In this document: one piece after another, positions 8,101 through 17,038 of the stretch
Numbering within the stretch: the first letter of the stretch is position 1
Layout of the letters: every line of letters begins with the position of its first letter
NCBI GenBank assembly: GCA_002685255.1
Contig: NYWU01000003.1
Span: 48,970 to 112,969 of the forward strand
DNA from: Idiomarinaceae bacterium
Lineage (GTDB): Bacteria > Pseudomonadota > Gammaproteobacteria > Enterobacterales > Alteromonadaceae
Length of the DNA stretch: 64,000 nt
Direction: 5' to 3'
The notes under the pieces: generated by a model
Told to the model about the DNA's origin: nothing
Database searches by the model: none
Seen by the model: the letters and a program-made list of their open reading frames with translations, nothing else
Translations under genes and position numbers: made by a program

Positions 8101-8718
8101 ATGCACAAGCTTGTGTGGGTGCTGATCTTTACGAGTTGCTTAATTTGGTCAGCTTATCATCCGAACGATCCGATGACATGGTGGTTAGAAGTGCTTCCAG
8201 CTTTGCTAGGCGCCCTTCTGCTAGCGGTCACCTATCGGCGATTTACCTTTACGCGTTTGGTATACGGTTTAGCCCTCGTACATTGCGTCATTTTAATGAT
8301 CGGTGGCCATTATACGTATGCTGAAGTCCCATTTTTTGACACCCTCGGCGACTATTTTGGTTGGCAACGGAATAATTACGATAAACTCGGTCACTTTGCT
8401 CAAGGCTTCGTCCCAGCCATGATCGTGCGTGAATTCGTCGTGCGCAATCATCTTATTTTCGGGCGCTTATGGCAGTTTGTATTCATTACCTCATTTTGTT
8501 TAGCATTCAGTGCTTTTTATGAGCTAATTGAGTGGTGGGTTGCTGTGGCCACTGGCGAAGGTGCAGAGGCCTTCTTGGGTACACAAGGTTATGCTTGGGA
8601 TACACAGTCCGATATGGCATTTGCGCTTATTGGCGCAACATCAGCTTTGTTGTTACTCTCAGGAATACATAATCGGCAAATTGAACAGAAGCGCTCTCTC
8701 TATGGCAGAACACAATAA
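8101..8718 (+). CDS. DUF2238 (YjdF-like) integral membrane protein
   Basis: A 205-residue multi-span membrane protein. The conserved block YDKLGHFAQGFVPAMIVRE (about 98-116) and the later ELIEWW motif place it in DUF2238. About six helices are predicted. Its biochemical role is not established. GGAG lies 9 bases before the ATG. The next small gene begins 17 bases before its stop, so the two are translationally linked. Confidence 0.85.
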   Translation: MHKLVWVLIFTSCLIWSAYHPNDPMTWWLEVLPALLGALLLAVTYRRFTFTRLVYGLALVHCVILMIGGHYTYAEVPFFDTLGDYFGWQRNNYDKLGHFAQGFVPAMIVREFVVRNHLIFGRLWQFVFITSFCLAFSAFYELIEWWVAVATGEGAEAFLGTQGYAWDTQSDMAFALIGATSALLLLSGIHNRQIEQKRSLYGRTQ

Positions 8719-8896
8719 ACAAAACAATGAGTCTAATCTAGGTTTGAGTATGGGCATCGGCATCGCCCTAGGCACCACTATTGGTGTTGCTATGGATCAA
8801 CTTGCAATGGGTGTTGCATTAGGCGTCGCATTCGGCGCCGCCTATGGCTTTGCAACTAAAAAGAAGCCTGACTCGGATGACGATAAGTCAGACTAA
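8702..8896 (+). CDS. Small glycine-zipper membrane protein (64 aa)
   Basis: A 64-residue protein starting at the ATG at 8702, inside the end of the DUF2238 gene. It has a polar N-terminus, a glycine/alanine-rich hydrophobic hairpin (GLSMGIGIALGTTIG and GVALGVAFGAAYG), and an acidic tail ending in DSDDDKSD. The pattern suggests a glycine-zipper membrane hairpin. A longer in-frame reading from 8528 would be almost wholly inside DUF2238 and is unlikely. The stop shares CTAA with the convergent mechanosensitive channel gene. Function unknown. Confidence 0.65.
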   Translation: MAEHNKQNNESNLGLSMGIGIALGTTIGVAMDQLAMGVALGVAFGAAYGFATKKKPDSDDDKSD

Positions 8897-9768
8897 GCGC
8901 GCGGTAAATAGTCACCCAAATAATCATCATCAGCGAATAACTCGGCGAGAATGGCTTGCTCGGTTTGGTTCCTATCATGCTCTTTTGTCGGCAATCGAAC
9001 AATTAAATGCAGCTCTTCCGCACATTGCAGTTGGATAGTTACGCGCGGTTCAACGACAGGTTGTTCGAGCCCTGTCCGATAGCTCAGGCGTGCAAAATGT
9101 CGTTTAGCCTGATCAATGTAGGGTTCGCTGTATTTTTGTGCTAATTGCAATAACTTCTCTTGCGCTGGTCGCCATTTATGCTGACGCAAAAACGGTACAC
9201 TGAATGTATGTAAAACAAAGTCTTGCGAGTAACTTTCATTGATCACCGCCTCACTCGCAAACAATGAGTTAGGTAACACGATGAGTCGGCCACTACGCTG
9301 TTGCATAGCTTTGCCCGGCCCCACTTCAAGAATCGTTGTGGTCAACAGGTTCTGATCGATAACGTCGCCACGGAACTCTTTAACCTGTATGCGATCGCCG
9401 ATATTAAACGAGCGCGCGCCCCCTTTAATTAGAGCCCCCGAAACACAAAGAATCAGCTCTTTGGTAGCAATAACGAGCGCGACTGCAATAGCGACCATCG
9501 ATAATGCAAAAGTCCTTAATTCATGACCCCAAATCACCACTAAGCCGAGAATTAGGATAATCAATAAAATATTTCGCAACTGGATAAGCCAGCGTCGACG
9601 CATTTCACTTGATTGAATATTGCGACGAATAAAGCGACGCAGCAAAAAGCGACTCACTGCCACAACCAAGATCAAAAGTAGTGTACTAATCGTCAGACGA
9701 ATCAACGACTCGGAGTTTTTTAACTCCTCTATAAATGCATTAAGTGCCGACTGCATGACGTCTGACAT
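8893..9768 (-). CDS. MscS-family mechanosensitive ion channel
   Basis: A 291-residue protein with three N-terminal membrane helices (about 20-42, 62-80, 85-110), the last being the pore-lining type rich in Ala/Val. A cytoplasmic MS-channel beta domain follows (GGARSFNIGDRIQVKEFRGDVIDQ), then an alpha/beta cage region. It should act in the inner membrane as a tension-gated safety valve on hypo-osmotic shock. The size is close to short MscS proteins. It converges on the 64-residue gene with a 4-base stop overlap. Confidence 0.9.
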   Translation of the reverse strand: MSDVMQSALNAFIEELKNSESLIRLTISTLLLILVVAVSRFLLRRFIRRNIQSSEMRRRWLIQLRNILLIILILGLVVIWGHELRTFALSMVAIAVALVIATKELILCVSGALIKGGARSFNIGDRIQVKEFRGDVIDQNLLTTTILEVGPGKAMQQRSGRLIVLPNSLFASEAVINESYSQDFVLHTFSVPFLRQHKWRPAQEKLLQLAQKYSEPYIDQAKRHFARLSYRTGLEQPVVEPRVTIQLQCAEELHLIVRLPTKEHDRNQTEQAILAELFADDDYLGDYLPRA

Positions 9769-9901
9769 AGATAACCCTCAAAAAATAGAAAATAACGTTC
9801 AACTATTATGATCGTTTATTGCAAAACTCGTGTAAATACACTGTGACAGCTATATTTTTCTACTATATTAGAAATCGTTCTAATTAAACAGGAGGTGTTT
9901 C

Positions 9902-10294
9902 ATGGCATCAGTAAAAACTTTATCACTCGTAAGTTTGATGGCATTAGCAAGCTTGAGTCTTGCTGCGTGTTCACAAGAATCAGCAGAAGACAAGACTGAA
10001 CAAGCAATGGAGTCTGCAAAAGATACAGCCGATAAAATGGGCGATGCTGCAGAACAAAAAATGGAAGAGGCCGGTGAGTATCTCTCGGATTCTGCTATTA
10101 CTGCAAAGGTTAAAACGGCTCTGTTTGACAACGGCGGCTTAGATAGCTCAAAAATCAGTGTCGAAACTCGGAATAAAACCGTTTATTTAAGCGGTACTGT
10201 AGCGACCGAAAATGATGCTGAAACCGCCGGTCAATTAGCTGAAGGCGTAGACGGTGTTGAAGACGTTGAAAATGACATTGTAGTAGGCAACTAA
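9902..10294 (+). CDS. BON-domain lipoprotein
   Basis: A 130-residue predicted lipoprotein: hydrophobic signal, lipobox LAAC with Cys23, then a charged linker (about 25-58) and one BON domain (about 60-130) containing VYLSGTVATENDAETAGQLA. BON proteins of the OsmY/Kbp type sit in the periplasm or outer membrane and are often osmotic or envelope-stress proteins. A very strong ribosome site (AGGAGGTG) precedes the ATG, so expression is probably high. It is monocistronic and ends at a hairpin shared with the convergent methyltransferase gene. Confidence 0.88.
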   Translation: MASVKTLSLVSLMALASLSLAACSQESAEDKTEQAMESAKDTADKMGDAAEQKMEEAGEYLSDSAITAKVKTALFDNGGLDSSKISVETRNKTVYLSGTVATENDAETAGQLAEGVDGVEDVENDIVVGN

Positions 10295-10313
10295 GCTGTT
10301 GTTGCTTGAGTTT

Positions 10314-10344
10314 CGAGCCCGTTTAAACACGGGCTCGTGCTTTT
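10314..10344. terminator. Bidirectional hairpin terminator
   Basis: An 8-bp GC-rich stem (CGAGCCCG at 10314-10321 with CGGGCTCG at 10330-10337), followed by TGCTTTTA. It separates the BON gene from the convergent methyltransferase gene, whose stop (10323-10325) lies in the loop. Confidence 0.65.
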
Positions 10345-11447
10345 ATTAACGTATTGCGCGGTGTCAGTTCGCGATCACAAAATGCCTCTAACGAAACCTC
10401 GTAGCCCTGCTCCGTTAGAAAAACAGCTCTATCGAGCAATAACCAACGTTCAATATATGGCTGAAACTTCAACCTTACCTGTTCTATCGCCTCAGTAACT
10501 TCAAACCGTTGCTTACCTCTTGTCAGCCAGTAGTCAGCATCAAAACTTGAGTTGAGACTCACCCCATGTTGCGCTGCAGCCCACCGACAAAAATCCTCAA
10601 ATGAGCCCATAAAGATTGCTTTAGATACGGAGTTGAGCGGTCGGTAATTTGGATCATTCAGCTGTTCTTGACGCCAAGACTCATAACCCAAGCGCCATAC
10701 AAGCTCCGTATGACGTAGCCCTCGCGCTCGTCTACCTGCTGTCACAAGTCCCTGAGCTGCGAGCCTTAACGCGTTTTTATTGAGCTTCAAATCACATTGT
10801 TGCGCAGCCTTTGATAACGGCTCGTAGTGTACCTGTCGAGTCAAATGATAGCAGCATGGCGCCACGTAAATGTCCCGCACCTGCGCCTCACTCGCGTGCC
10901 CCAACAACCTAATATGTAAGTCGCCGCACGCGTGCAGTGCCATTGCCGTTCGACTGTTGCGAAGTATTTGCTGAATCTTACCATCACCCGCCGTCGCCAA
11001 TACATCCTGCTGAATAAACGTTTGTGGCAACTGGTGTTTCAGTGCAAGCTCAGAGCCTTCCGCACACAGCGCAGATTGCCATTCAATACTGGTTACTGGG
11101 CGTTGCTGGGCCAAACTCAATAATCGCCCTAAGTGCCCCTTGCCAGCACACCACTCTATGGCCATCGCTTGGTGCTCCGGTACCTGAGCAATAAACGCTC
11201 GCACTTGCGCTAGTTTGCGGCCTTTGATGCCTTGGGTAAGCCAAAATGGCGGAGACGGTTCCGAGGCTTCATTCGGTTCATATGGCCAAACGGGATCAAC
11301 TAATAACCGCATGCCCTCAAGTGTCCTAGCTAGCGTCGACTCACCTTCCCACGGCCATTCGCAGTGTTCGAATGCAACGATGTCCCAAAAAGCCCTGCTA
11401 TCTGCAAGCGCCTGACTGTATTGCTCGAGCAGTTCTTTTAAGTTCAC
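10323..11447 (-). CDS. SAM-dependent methyltransferase (Methyltransf_32-like)
   Basis: A 374-residue cytoplasmic protein. The SAM-binding motif EWCAGKGHLGRLL is at about 98-110 and a later ALHACGDLH block near 198 matches the Methyltransf_32 family. A cysteine pair (APCCYH) is typical of this group. The substrate is unknown; related proteins are often annotated only as methyltransferases. It is transcribed alone, 32 bases downstream of the amidohydrolase gene, and may be in the same transcript as the ABC exporter operon. Confidence 0.78.
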   Translation of the reverse strand: MNLKELLEQYSQALADSRAFWDIVAFEHCEWPWEGESTLARTLEGMRLLVDPVWPYEPNEASEPSPPFWLTQGIKGRKLAQVRAFIAQVPEHQAMAIEWCAGKGHLGRLLSLAQQRPVTSIEWQSALCAEGSELALKHQLPQTFIQQDVLATAGDGKIQQILRNSRTAMALHACGDLHIRLLGHASEAQVRDIYVAPCCYHLTRQVHYEPLSKAAQQCDLKLNKNALRLAAQGLVTAGRRARGLRHTELVWRLGYESWRQEQLNDPNYRPLNSVSKAIFMGSFEDFCRWAAAQHGVSLNSSFDADYWLTRGKQRFEVTEAIEQVRLKFQPYIERWLLLDRAVFLTEQGYEVSLEAFCDRELTPRNTLIKARARV

Positions 11448-11479
11448 AGCATTAACCTAATCAATGACCCGACACTATT

Positions 11480-12733
11480 TTATCTTACTTGATAGCCATT
11501 CTTCCAGACAGCCTGAGGCTCTAGTAAAACCTGCATCCCCTGCTCAGGTGATGAGTCAATCAATACTATATCGGCGCGTTGCCCCACCGCCAATCGTCCT
11601 CGATTGTTAATTCTCCAACGACTAGCCGCGAGCGCGGTCGCTGAATTAATCGCATCTTGCCAGTTTACGTCTTGTGCTTCGAGCCACATCAGCTCTGCAA
11701 TCAGACTAATGCCGTGTGCGGTACCTGGGTTGGGCGCATCGCTCCCCACCAGTACGTCAATCTCGCTTTCATTAAGCAGCCGGGTGTTAGTTTGTAAGTT
11801 ATTATAAAATGAGGTTGATGCCATAGTCGCGCCACCACCGCTTAAATTATTTGCATTCCCCTGATTAAAACAGTCTCCACAGGCGGGCAATAGTACCTTT
11901 GTATTAAATTCACCGTGCACTAGGTGCTCATAAATAATGTTGGTTGGCACGACAAATACCTGTGAATCTTCCATTACACCCATCAATTCTTCGCTCATGG
12001 GCTTATCAAAAAAACCATGCACCAAACCATCAGCGCCGGCAGCAACGGCGTGCTCTGCAGAAAGGTGGTCGGCGATATGCACCACGGCTAACACCTGCTG
12101 AGCATGCGCCGCTTGAATAACACGCTGCAGTTGTTGATAACTGATCGATGGGCGGTGAGGGTAAGCAGCGCCTTCTGCGGTGTACACAATCTTAATAAAG
12201 TCAGAACCCTCAGCAATACGTTCCGATACAGCCGCTTCGGCGCTATCATTGTCAGCAAGCGGGTGAGGGCTAAACCCGAACTGCGTTCCATGCCCCTGCG
12301 GCGCAGTAACCAGCCGGCCAGCTCCCCACATATCAGCCTCCTGCTGCAATTGTACTGAGCTCCGTTGTTGCCGAGCTTTAACTAACTCACTTGGATGCCC
12401 GAATAGATCAATCACCGTTGTCACACCAAAATCAAGTGCTTGTTCTCGCGCCTTACCCCACGCGTGAACATGGCTATCAATCAGTCCAGGAATAAGCCAT
12501 TGGCCCGGCTTGGTGGGGTAAACGCGCTGATTAGTGTTCGGTGGCTGCGAATCAACGCGTACAATAACACCCTCTTCGACCGACACGTAATGCGCTTGTA
12601 ACACTTTCTCACCATCGAATACATTGATAGGCCCAACGGTAAAACTATTCTCTTCGACCGGCGCAGGCTCAGGTAATAACCACAATAACGCAGCCACAAC
12701 AACAACGCCGACGATCCACGGAAGTTTACTCAT
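11480..12733 (-). CDS. Membrane-anchored or secreted amidohydrolase
   Basis: A 417-residue metal-dependent hydrolase. An N-terminal hydrophobic segment (about 5-20) is an uncleaved anchor or signal. The TIM-barrel metal motif HxH is at 88-90 (GLIDSHVHAWG), with a downstream Lys (FIKIVY), His residues (VVHIADH, GLVHGFF) and Asp (GSDAPNPG), matching imidazolonepropionase/prolidase-like amidohydrolases. It therefore probably acts in the periplasm on an imported or extracellular amide or cyclic compound. Its start overlaps the ABC permease stop by 4 bases, so it belongs to the exporter operon, perhaps as a detoxifying partner. Confidence 0.84.
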   Translation of the reverse strand: MSKLPWIVGVVVVAALLWLLPEPAPVEENSFTVGPINVFDGEKVLQAHYVSVEEGVIVRVDSQPPNTNQRVYPTKPGQWLIPGLIDSHVHAWGKAREQALDFGVTTVIDLFGHPSELVKARQQRSSVQLQQEADMWGAGRLVTAPQGHGTQFGFSPHPLADNDSAEAAVSERIAEGSDFIKIVYTAEGAAYPHRPSISYQQLQRVIQAAHAQQVLAVVHIADHLSAEHAVAAGADGLVHGFFDKPMSEELMGVMEDSQVFVVPTNIIYEHLVHGEFNTKVLLPACGDCFNQGNANNLSGGGATMASTSFYNNLQTNTRLLNESEIDVLVGSDAPNPGTAHGISLIAELMWLEAQDVNWQDAINSATALAASRWRINNRGRLAVGQRADIVLIDSSPEQGMQVLLEPQAVWKNGYQVR

Positions 12734-13467
12734 GATTGGCTCCCACTAAAGCGTCCAGATAGGCCTTTCAGCACTGCCATCATGCTGACACTGAATAGGC
12801 ACAAATAAATAATATGCCAATACCAACTGACCTCATCGGCCTTTCCGATGACCGCATAACCTAATTGCACTAAGTGATAACTCGGCAGCCCATAAGCGAC
12901 CCATTGCACCCAATCAGGCATTAAAAACAGAGGAAACCATAAGCCAGACAGCAGCGCCATGGGCAGATAAATCAGGTTAACGACACCGGCTGCAGCACGA
13001 TCAGCGACTAAGGCTCCAATGAGCATCCCTAATGCAGCGAAAGGCAACGTACCTAACGTAAAAATCAGTGTTAAGAGTCCCCACTGCCAAAACCATAACC
13101 GGACACCAGCGAGCCAAGCAGACTCGATGTAAAGCAAGAGTAGGATAACTGCAGAAAAAACGGCACTATTGACGAGCTTGGCAAAAATAAAGCTATTGAA
13201 CTTCATTGGCGATAATAGCTTTAAGGTGAGCCATCCATGAGTGCGCTCACTCGCAATACTCACCGCAAGGTGAAAAAACGGCGGACCCATAATCCCAAAA
13301 CAAGCATATGAAATAAGAAGGTAATCACTATGACCGTTGGAAAAATCCACCATGATGCCAAAAAAGAAGTAAAACACGACCGGAAACGCAAACGCCGGTA
13401 GGTAAAAACTAGGCGATCGCAATAATACCCGCATATCCATTTGAGCTTCGACTAACCATTGGTTCAT
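12730..13467 (-). CDS. ABC-2 type transporter permease
   Basis: A 245-residue inner-membrane permease with six predicted helices and the ABC-2 pattern seen in antibiotic and lipid exporters. It should pair with the ATPase encoded just upstream (4-base overlap). Export of a drug, peptide or lipid is likely, the substrate unknown. The divergent DesK/DesR-like pair is probably its regulator. Confidence 0.87.
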   Translation of the reverse strand: MNQWLVEAQMDMRVLLRSPSFYLPAFAFPVVFYFFFGIMVDFSNGHSDYLLISYACFGIMGPPFFHLAVSIASERTHGWLTLKLLSPMKFNSFIFAKLVNSAVFSAVILLLLYIESAWLAGVRLWFWQWGLLTLIFTLGTLPFAALGMLIGALVADRAAAGVVNLIYLPMALLSGLWFPLFLMPDWVQWVAYGLPSYHLVQLGYAVIGKADEVSWYWHIIYLCLFSVSMMAVLKGLSGRFSGSQS

Positions 13468-14165
13468 GACGCGTTTTCTCCTATCAATGTGGACATCAAT
13501 TGTTCTAAAGACATACTTTTTATGGGTAACTTCTCGGCGGGCGCCTGTTTACGCAAGAGCACCACAGAGTCAGCCAATTGATAGGCTTCTTCTATGTAGT
13601 GCGTGGTTAAAATAATGGCGACACCCTGACTTTTCAGTGACTCAATACAACGCCACATCTGTTGTCGTGTATTCAGGTCCATCCCAACGCTAGGTTCATC
13701 CAAAAACAATAATTGCGGTCGGCCGATGAGTGCGAGCGCAAACATGACACGCTGCTGCTCTCCGCCTGACAAGACAGCAAAACGCTTGTCTAATAATGAA
13801 CCGATAGGTAGCAGCTGCTTTAACTCCTCGATATCGACTGGATTGCTGTAATAACTTCGATATAGCGTAATCTGCTCGTGTACAGTCAATTGCCCGTTCA
13901 CAGCCCCCACCTGCATGACCACGCCCCAGCGCTGCTTTAATGAGGGACTCCGATACTTGCTTGGCTGCTGTTCATCAAACAGGCCAATTTGGCCCGCGTC
14001 TGGAGCAGTCAGTCCAAGAATGCAGCGAATCAGTGTTGTCTTACCGACGCCATTCTCACCTAGCACCGCAACGACCTCACCACCGTTAACATTCAAAGAA
14101 AATTCGCTTAATACGGGCGTGTTAGCGTAGGACTTCGATAAATTTGTAATTGATAGAACCGTCAT
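13464..14165 (-). CDS. ABC transporter ATP-binding protein
   Basis: A 233-residue nucleotide-binding subunit. Walker A is GENGVGKTT (about 36-44), the signature is LSGGEQQRV, Walker B LLFLDEPSVGMD and the switch histidine TTH. The length fits drug or lipid exporters of the DrrA/YadG type. It is the first gene of the exporter operon (ATPase, permease, amidohydrolase). A GGAGG-type ribosome site (RC of CACCTCC) lies close before the ATG. Confidence 0.9.
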   Translation of the reverse strand: MTVLSITNLSKSYANTPVLSEFSLNVNGGEVVAVLGENGVGKTTLIRCILGLTAPDAGQIGLFDEQQPSKYRSPSLKQRWGVVMQVGAVNGQLTVHEQITLYRSYYSNPVDIEELKQLLPIGSLLDKRFAVLSGGEQQRVMFALALIGRPQLLFLDEPSVGMDLNTRQQMWRCIESLKSQGVAIILTTHYIEEAYQLADSVVLLRKQAPAEKLPIKSMSLEQLMSTLIGENAS

Positions 14166-14239
14166 TACTCACCTCCATTTTCTGCTAGCTTAGTGAGTTA
14201 CCCCGAACGGAGGCAGTCATCTTTGTCATTTTATTGTGA

Positions 14240-14251
14240 TGACAATTGTCA
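14240..14251. promoter_or_regulatory. Palindromic operator candidate in the divergent promoter
   Basis: TGACAATTGTCA is a perfect 12-bp palindrome in the 122-base gap between the ABC operon and the DesK-like kinase. An overlapping inverted repeat GTCAT-N9-ATGAC begins at 14225. It is a natural binding site for the dimeric NarL/DesR-type regulator encoded at 15376. Binding is inferred. Confidence 0.45.
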
Positions 14252-14287
14252 CTAGCATGAAATGAAGGTTCGTTTCATAATGCGACT

Positions 14288-15373
14288 ATGAAATTAAAAC
14301 AGCCGCAGCTTTCTCTTGAACGTAAATACGCTTGGGTTTACCTGATGAACCTGGGCTTTTTCGTCGTGCCCATGTTTCTATACCCGTTCACGGTATTAGA
14401 ATACGTCGCTATGACCGCCGCACTTTTAGGCTTTGTGGCAAGCTATTACTGGGCATTCAGTGTCTCTTCAGCCCACATGTTGAAGCCGATAATCATTATG
14501 TATGTGATCGCATGCGCGATTACGCCCATTAATCCCGCATCAATCACTATGTTCGCCTTTATTGGCTTTTTCCTGGGGTTCGCCTATCGCCTGCTACCCG
14601 CTCTATTGGGGCTAATCGCTGTGGTACTGACGCTTGCGTTGTTGCACTACTATGTCGTCGATACGTGGTCTTGGTTTGTTTATTACGGCGCAATATTAAG
14701 CGCTGCGATCCTTATCATTGGACGTGTCGAGCGCGTGCGTCAAAAGCACTTATTGAGTCAGCAGCGCACGGATTTAGAAATTGAACAACTCGCTACGACG
14801 CTAGAGCGTGAGCGCATTGCACGCGATCTACACGATACTTTAGGACACACGCTCACGAGCGTGCTACTCAAAGCTGAATTAGCGCAGCGCCACATCCATT
14901 CTGGTCAGGGTGATGCCGCCAGTCACCACTTAAAAGAACTAACCGACATTGCACGGACCTGTTTAAAGCAAGTCAGGGAGAGCGTGACCGGCTATAAACA
15001 TGGCGGTTTTGACTTTGTGCTACAACAACTCTCCGTGCGCTTACAGGAAGCTGGATTCAAAGTACACGTAGAGGGCGCGCTTACTCAGTTAAATAGGGCT
15101 TATGAAACGCCGCTGGTTCTGGCGCTCACCGAACTCGTGACAAATATTATTCGTCACAGTGAGGGTGACCATGTGTTTATAAAGCTTCAAGAGAAGGCTG
15201 CTAATACCAACATTGAAGTATTCGATAATGGATATGTGACAGAGTTCGAATTGGGTAATGGCTTGTTAGGAGTTAATGAACGTATCGAACGCCTCGGTGG
15301 GCATGTTGATATCAACACAACAAAAGGTTGCCAAGTAAAGTTATTCTTACCCGCAGCCGCAGTGGAGTCCTGA
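14288..15373 (+). CDS. DesK-like sensor histidine kinase
   Basis: A 361-residue sensor kinase. About five membrane helices occupy residues 15-146, with almost no periplasmic loop, as in DesK, which senses membrane state. A coiled stretch leads to the HisKA_3 phospho-acceptor in ERIARDLHDTLGH (His182), and a HATPase domain with N-box TELVTNIIRHS and G-box GNGLLGVNERIE follows. It should phosphorylate the next gene's product, which starts 2 bases after its stop, and control the divergent ABC exporter. The stimulus (fluidity or a membrane-active drug) is inferred from architecture. Confidence 0.88.
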   Translation: MKLKQPQLSLERKYAWVYLMNLGFFVVPMFLYPFTVLEYVAMTAALLGFVASYYWAFSVSSAHMLKPIIIMYVIACAITPINPASITMFAFIGFFLGFAYRLLPALLGLIAVVLTLALLHYYVVDTWSWFVYYGAILSAAILIIGRVERVRQKHLLSQQRTDLEIEQLATTLERERIARDLHDTLGHTLTSVLLKAELAQRHIHSGQGDAASHHLKELTDIARTCLKQVRESVTGYKHGGFDFVLQQLSVRLQEAGFKVHVEGALTQLNRAYETPLVLALTELVTNIIRHSEGDHVFIKLQEKAANTNIEVFDNGYVTEFELGNGLLGVNERIERLGGHVDINTTKGCQVKLFLPAAAVES

Positions 15374-15375
15374 CT

Positions 15376-15972
15376 ATGAAAATATTATTGGCTGAGGACC
15401 AAGCAATGGTAAGAACTGCCTTAGCGAGCCTGCTCCGCTTGGATGGCGGTTATGAGGTCGACGAAGCCGCTGACGGACGCGAGGCTAAAGATAGTCTTGA
15501 AAACAACGCTTACGATTTACTACTGACCGATATAGAGATGCCTCACATGACCGGGATTGACCTAGTGCAGTGGGTCAAAGCTAATGCACCAACCACTAAA
15601 ACGGTGATCATTACTACGTTTAACCGCTGTGGGTACGTGAATCGCGCTGTCCAAGCGGGCGTCGATGGTTTTCTACTAAAAGATGCGCCAGTCGACCAAC
15701 TCATGCAGTCATTAACTGCTATTTTGGCAGGCAAACGCGTCATTGACTCTGAGCTACTGCTCAACAGCTTTAATCAAATTGATCCGCTAACAGAAAAAGA
15801 ACGCAAGGCACTCCGACTAGCCGCCGATGGATTGGCAACATCAGCGATTGCCAAGCAGCTATTTATTGCTGAGGGCACCGCACGTAACTATCTATCGGAA
15901 GCGATTGCAAAAGTCGGTGCTAAAAACCGCGTCGAAGCGGCTCGTATCGCTCAGTTAAAAGGATGGTTATAA
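15376..15972 (+). CDS. NarL/DesR-type response regulator
   Basis: A 198-residue regulator: receiver domain with phospho-acceptor D52 (LLLTDIEMP) and LuxR-type helix-turn-helix at about 130-195 (LTEKERKALRLAADGLATSAIAKQ, split by linker residues). I chose ATG at 15376 rather than the longer in-frame start at 15328, because the longer form lies inside the kinase gene and adds no domain residues. It probably dimerises on the palindrome at 14240-14251 to control the ABC exporter operon. Confidence 0.9.
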   Translation: MKILLAEDQAMVRTALASLLRLDGGYEVDEAADGREAKDSLENNAYDLLLTDIEMPHMTGIDLVQWVKANAPTTKTVIITTFNRCGYVNRAVQAGVDGFLLKDAPVDQLMQSLTAILAGKRVIDSELLLNSFNQIDPLTEKERKALRLAADGLATSAIAKQLFIAEGTARNYLSEAIAKVGAKNRVEAARIAQLKGWL

Positions 15973-15976
15973 ATTA

Positions 15977-16066
15977 TTAACTGGGTACCGTTAACCACAA
16001 ACTCCCCATGAGCAATAAAGTTAACGTTATAATTGGTACGAATAATGCCGTCGAATGCTTCTTCAT
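15977..16066 (-). CDS. Possible 29-residue single-helix membrane protein
   Basis: Minus-strand ATG with a basic start (MKKHS), one strongly hydrophobic stretch (about residues 7-26) and a short tail, ending 5 bases from the response-regulator stop. The layout is that of a bacterial small membrane protein. A G-rich GGGGGC lies just before the ATG as a possible ribosome site. No homologue is known to me, and chance cannot be excluded at this length. The rest of 16067-16204 shows only AT-rich promoter-like DNA. Confidence 0.3.
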   Translation of the reverse strand: MKKHSTALFVPIITLTLLLMGSLWLTVPS

Positions 16067-16204
16067 AGCGCCCCCAATTTGTTGTTATTTTTGTTAACGT
16101 ATTGTTATAGAAAAAGATTTCTCACGTGTCAATGCTTTGTACATCGTGATACGCTTGAATGCGCAACCTTTTAGGCCCTATTTTTCAGAAAAAGTTCAAT
16201 TTTT

Positions 16205-17038
16205 ATGTATGATCACGCATCTGAAATAGCTAACGCTGCTGACTTGCTGCGTGCCAACGCCCCGTTGACATTGTTATCAGGCGCAGGACTCAGCACCGAT
16301 TCGGGCATCCCCGCCTACCGTAATGCTCAAGGTCAGTGGGTTCACGCGCCACCCATGCAACATCATGACTTTATGAATAATGATGCGGCGCGAAAACGCT
16401 ATTGGGCGCGTAGCCTGGGCGGCTGGTTAAACTTATATCATGCGCAACCCAACCGCGCACATCAGGTTATCGCACAGTTTCAACAACACGGGTTAATAGA
16501 TACCGTTATTACGCAAAATGTCGATGGGCTTCATCAAAAGGCGGGCAGCTCAACGGTGATTAACCTTCACGGATATGCCAACGACATTGTCTGTATGACA
16601 TGTGGCGATCGCTCACCTCGTTTCGAGTTACATCAACGCTATGCCCAGCTTAATCCGCAATTTAATCAATCTGCCACGGTCATTAAACCGGATGGCGACG
16701 CAACACTGTCAGCACCAACGGATGAGTTTCAGCTCATCCATTGCGATCAGTGTGGCGGAATCTTAAAACCTGATGTGGTCTACTTCGGCGATAATGTACC
16801 CAAAGCACGAGTTGAAGCCTGTTATCAAGCCATTGATAACAGTGCAGGCTTGTTTGTCGTAGGCTCCTCTTTAAAGGTTTTCTCGGGGTTCCGCTTTGCC
16901 CGATACGCTCATCAACAGAATAAACCCGTTATTCTTCTTACTAAAGGCATTACTCGTGCCGATGATCTCGCTACCTTAAAAGTCGACGCAAACATCACTA
17001 GCACATTAATTCAATTGAGCCATTTGCTCATCGACTAA
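16205..17038 (+). CDS. Sir2-family NAD-dependent protein deacylase
   Basis: A 277-residue sirtuin. NAD-binding [11 protein letters not shown] is at 26-36, TQNVDGLH at 103-110, the catalytic His in NLHG (about 122), and zinc cysteines at 130, 133, 180 and 183 (CMTC and CDQC). It removes acyl groups from lysines using NAD. The FGDNVP motif and the insertion after the first zinc pair fit the class II (SIRT4-like) bacterial branch rather than Escherichia CobB. It is monocistronic and ends in a 4-base CTAA overlap with the convergent chemoreceptor gene. Confidence 0.9.
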   Translation: MYDHASEIANAADLLRANAPLTLLSGAGLSTDSGIPAYRNAQGQWVHAPPMQHHDFMNNDAARKRYWARSLGGWLNLYHAQPNRAHQVIAQFQQHGLIDTVITQNVDGLHQKAGSSTVINLHGYANDIVCMTCGDRSPRFELHQRYAQLNPQFNQSATVIKPDGDATLSAPTDEFQLIHCDQCGGILKPDVVYFGDNVPKARVEACYQAIDNSAGLFVVGSSLKVFSGFRFARYAHQQNKPVILLTKGITRADDLATLKVDANITSTLIQLSHLLID

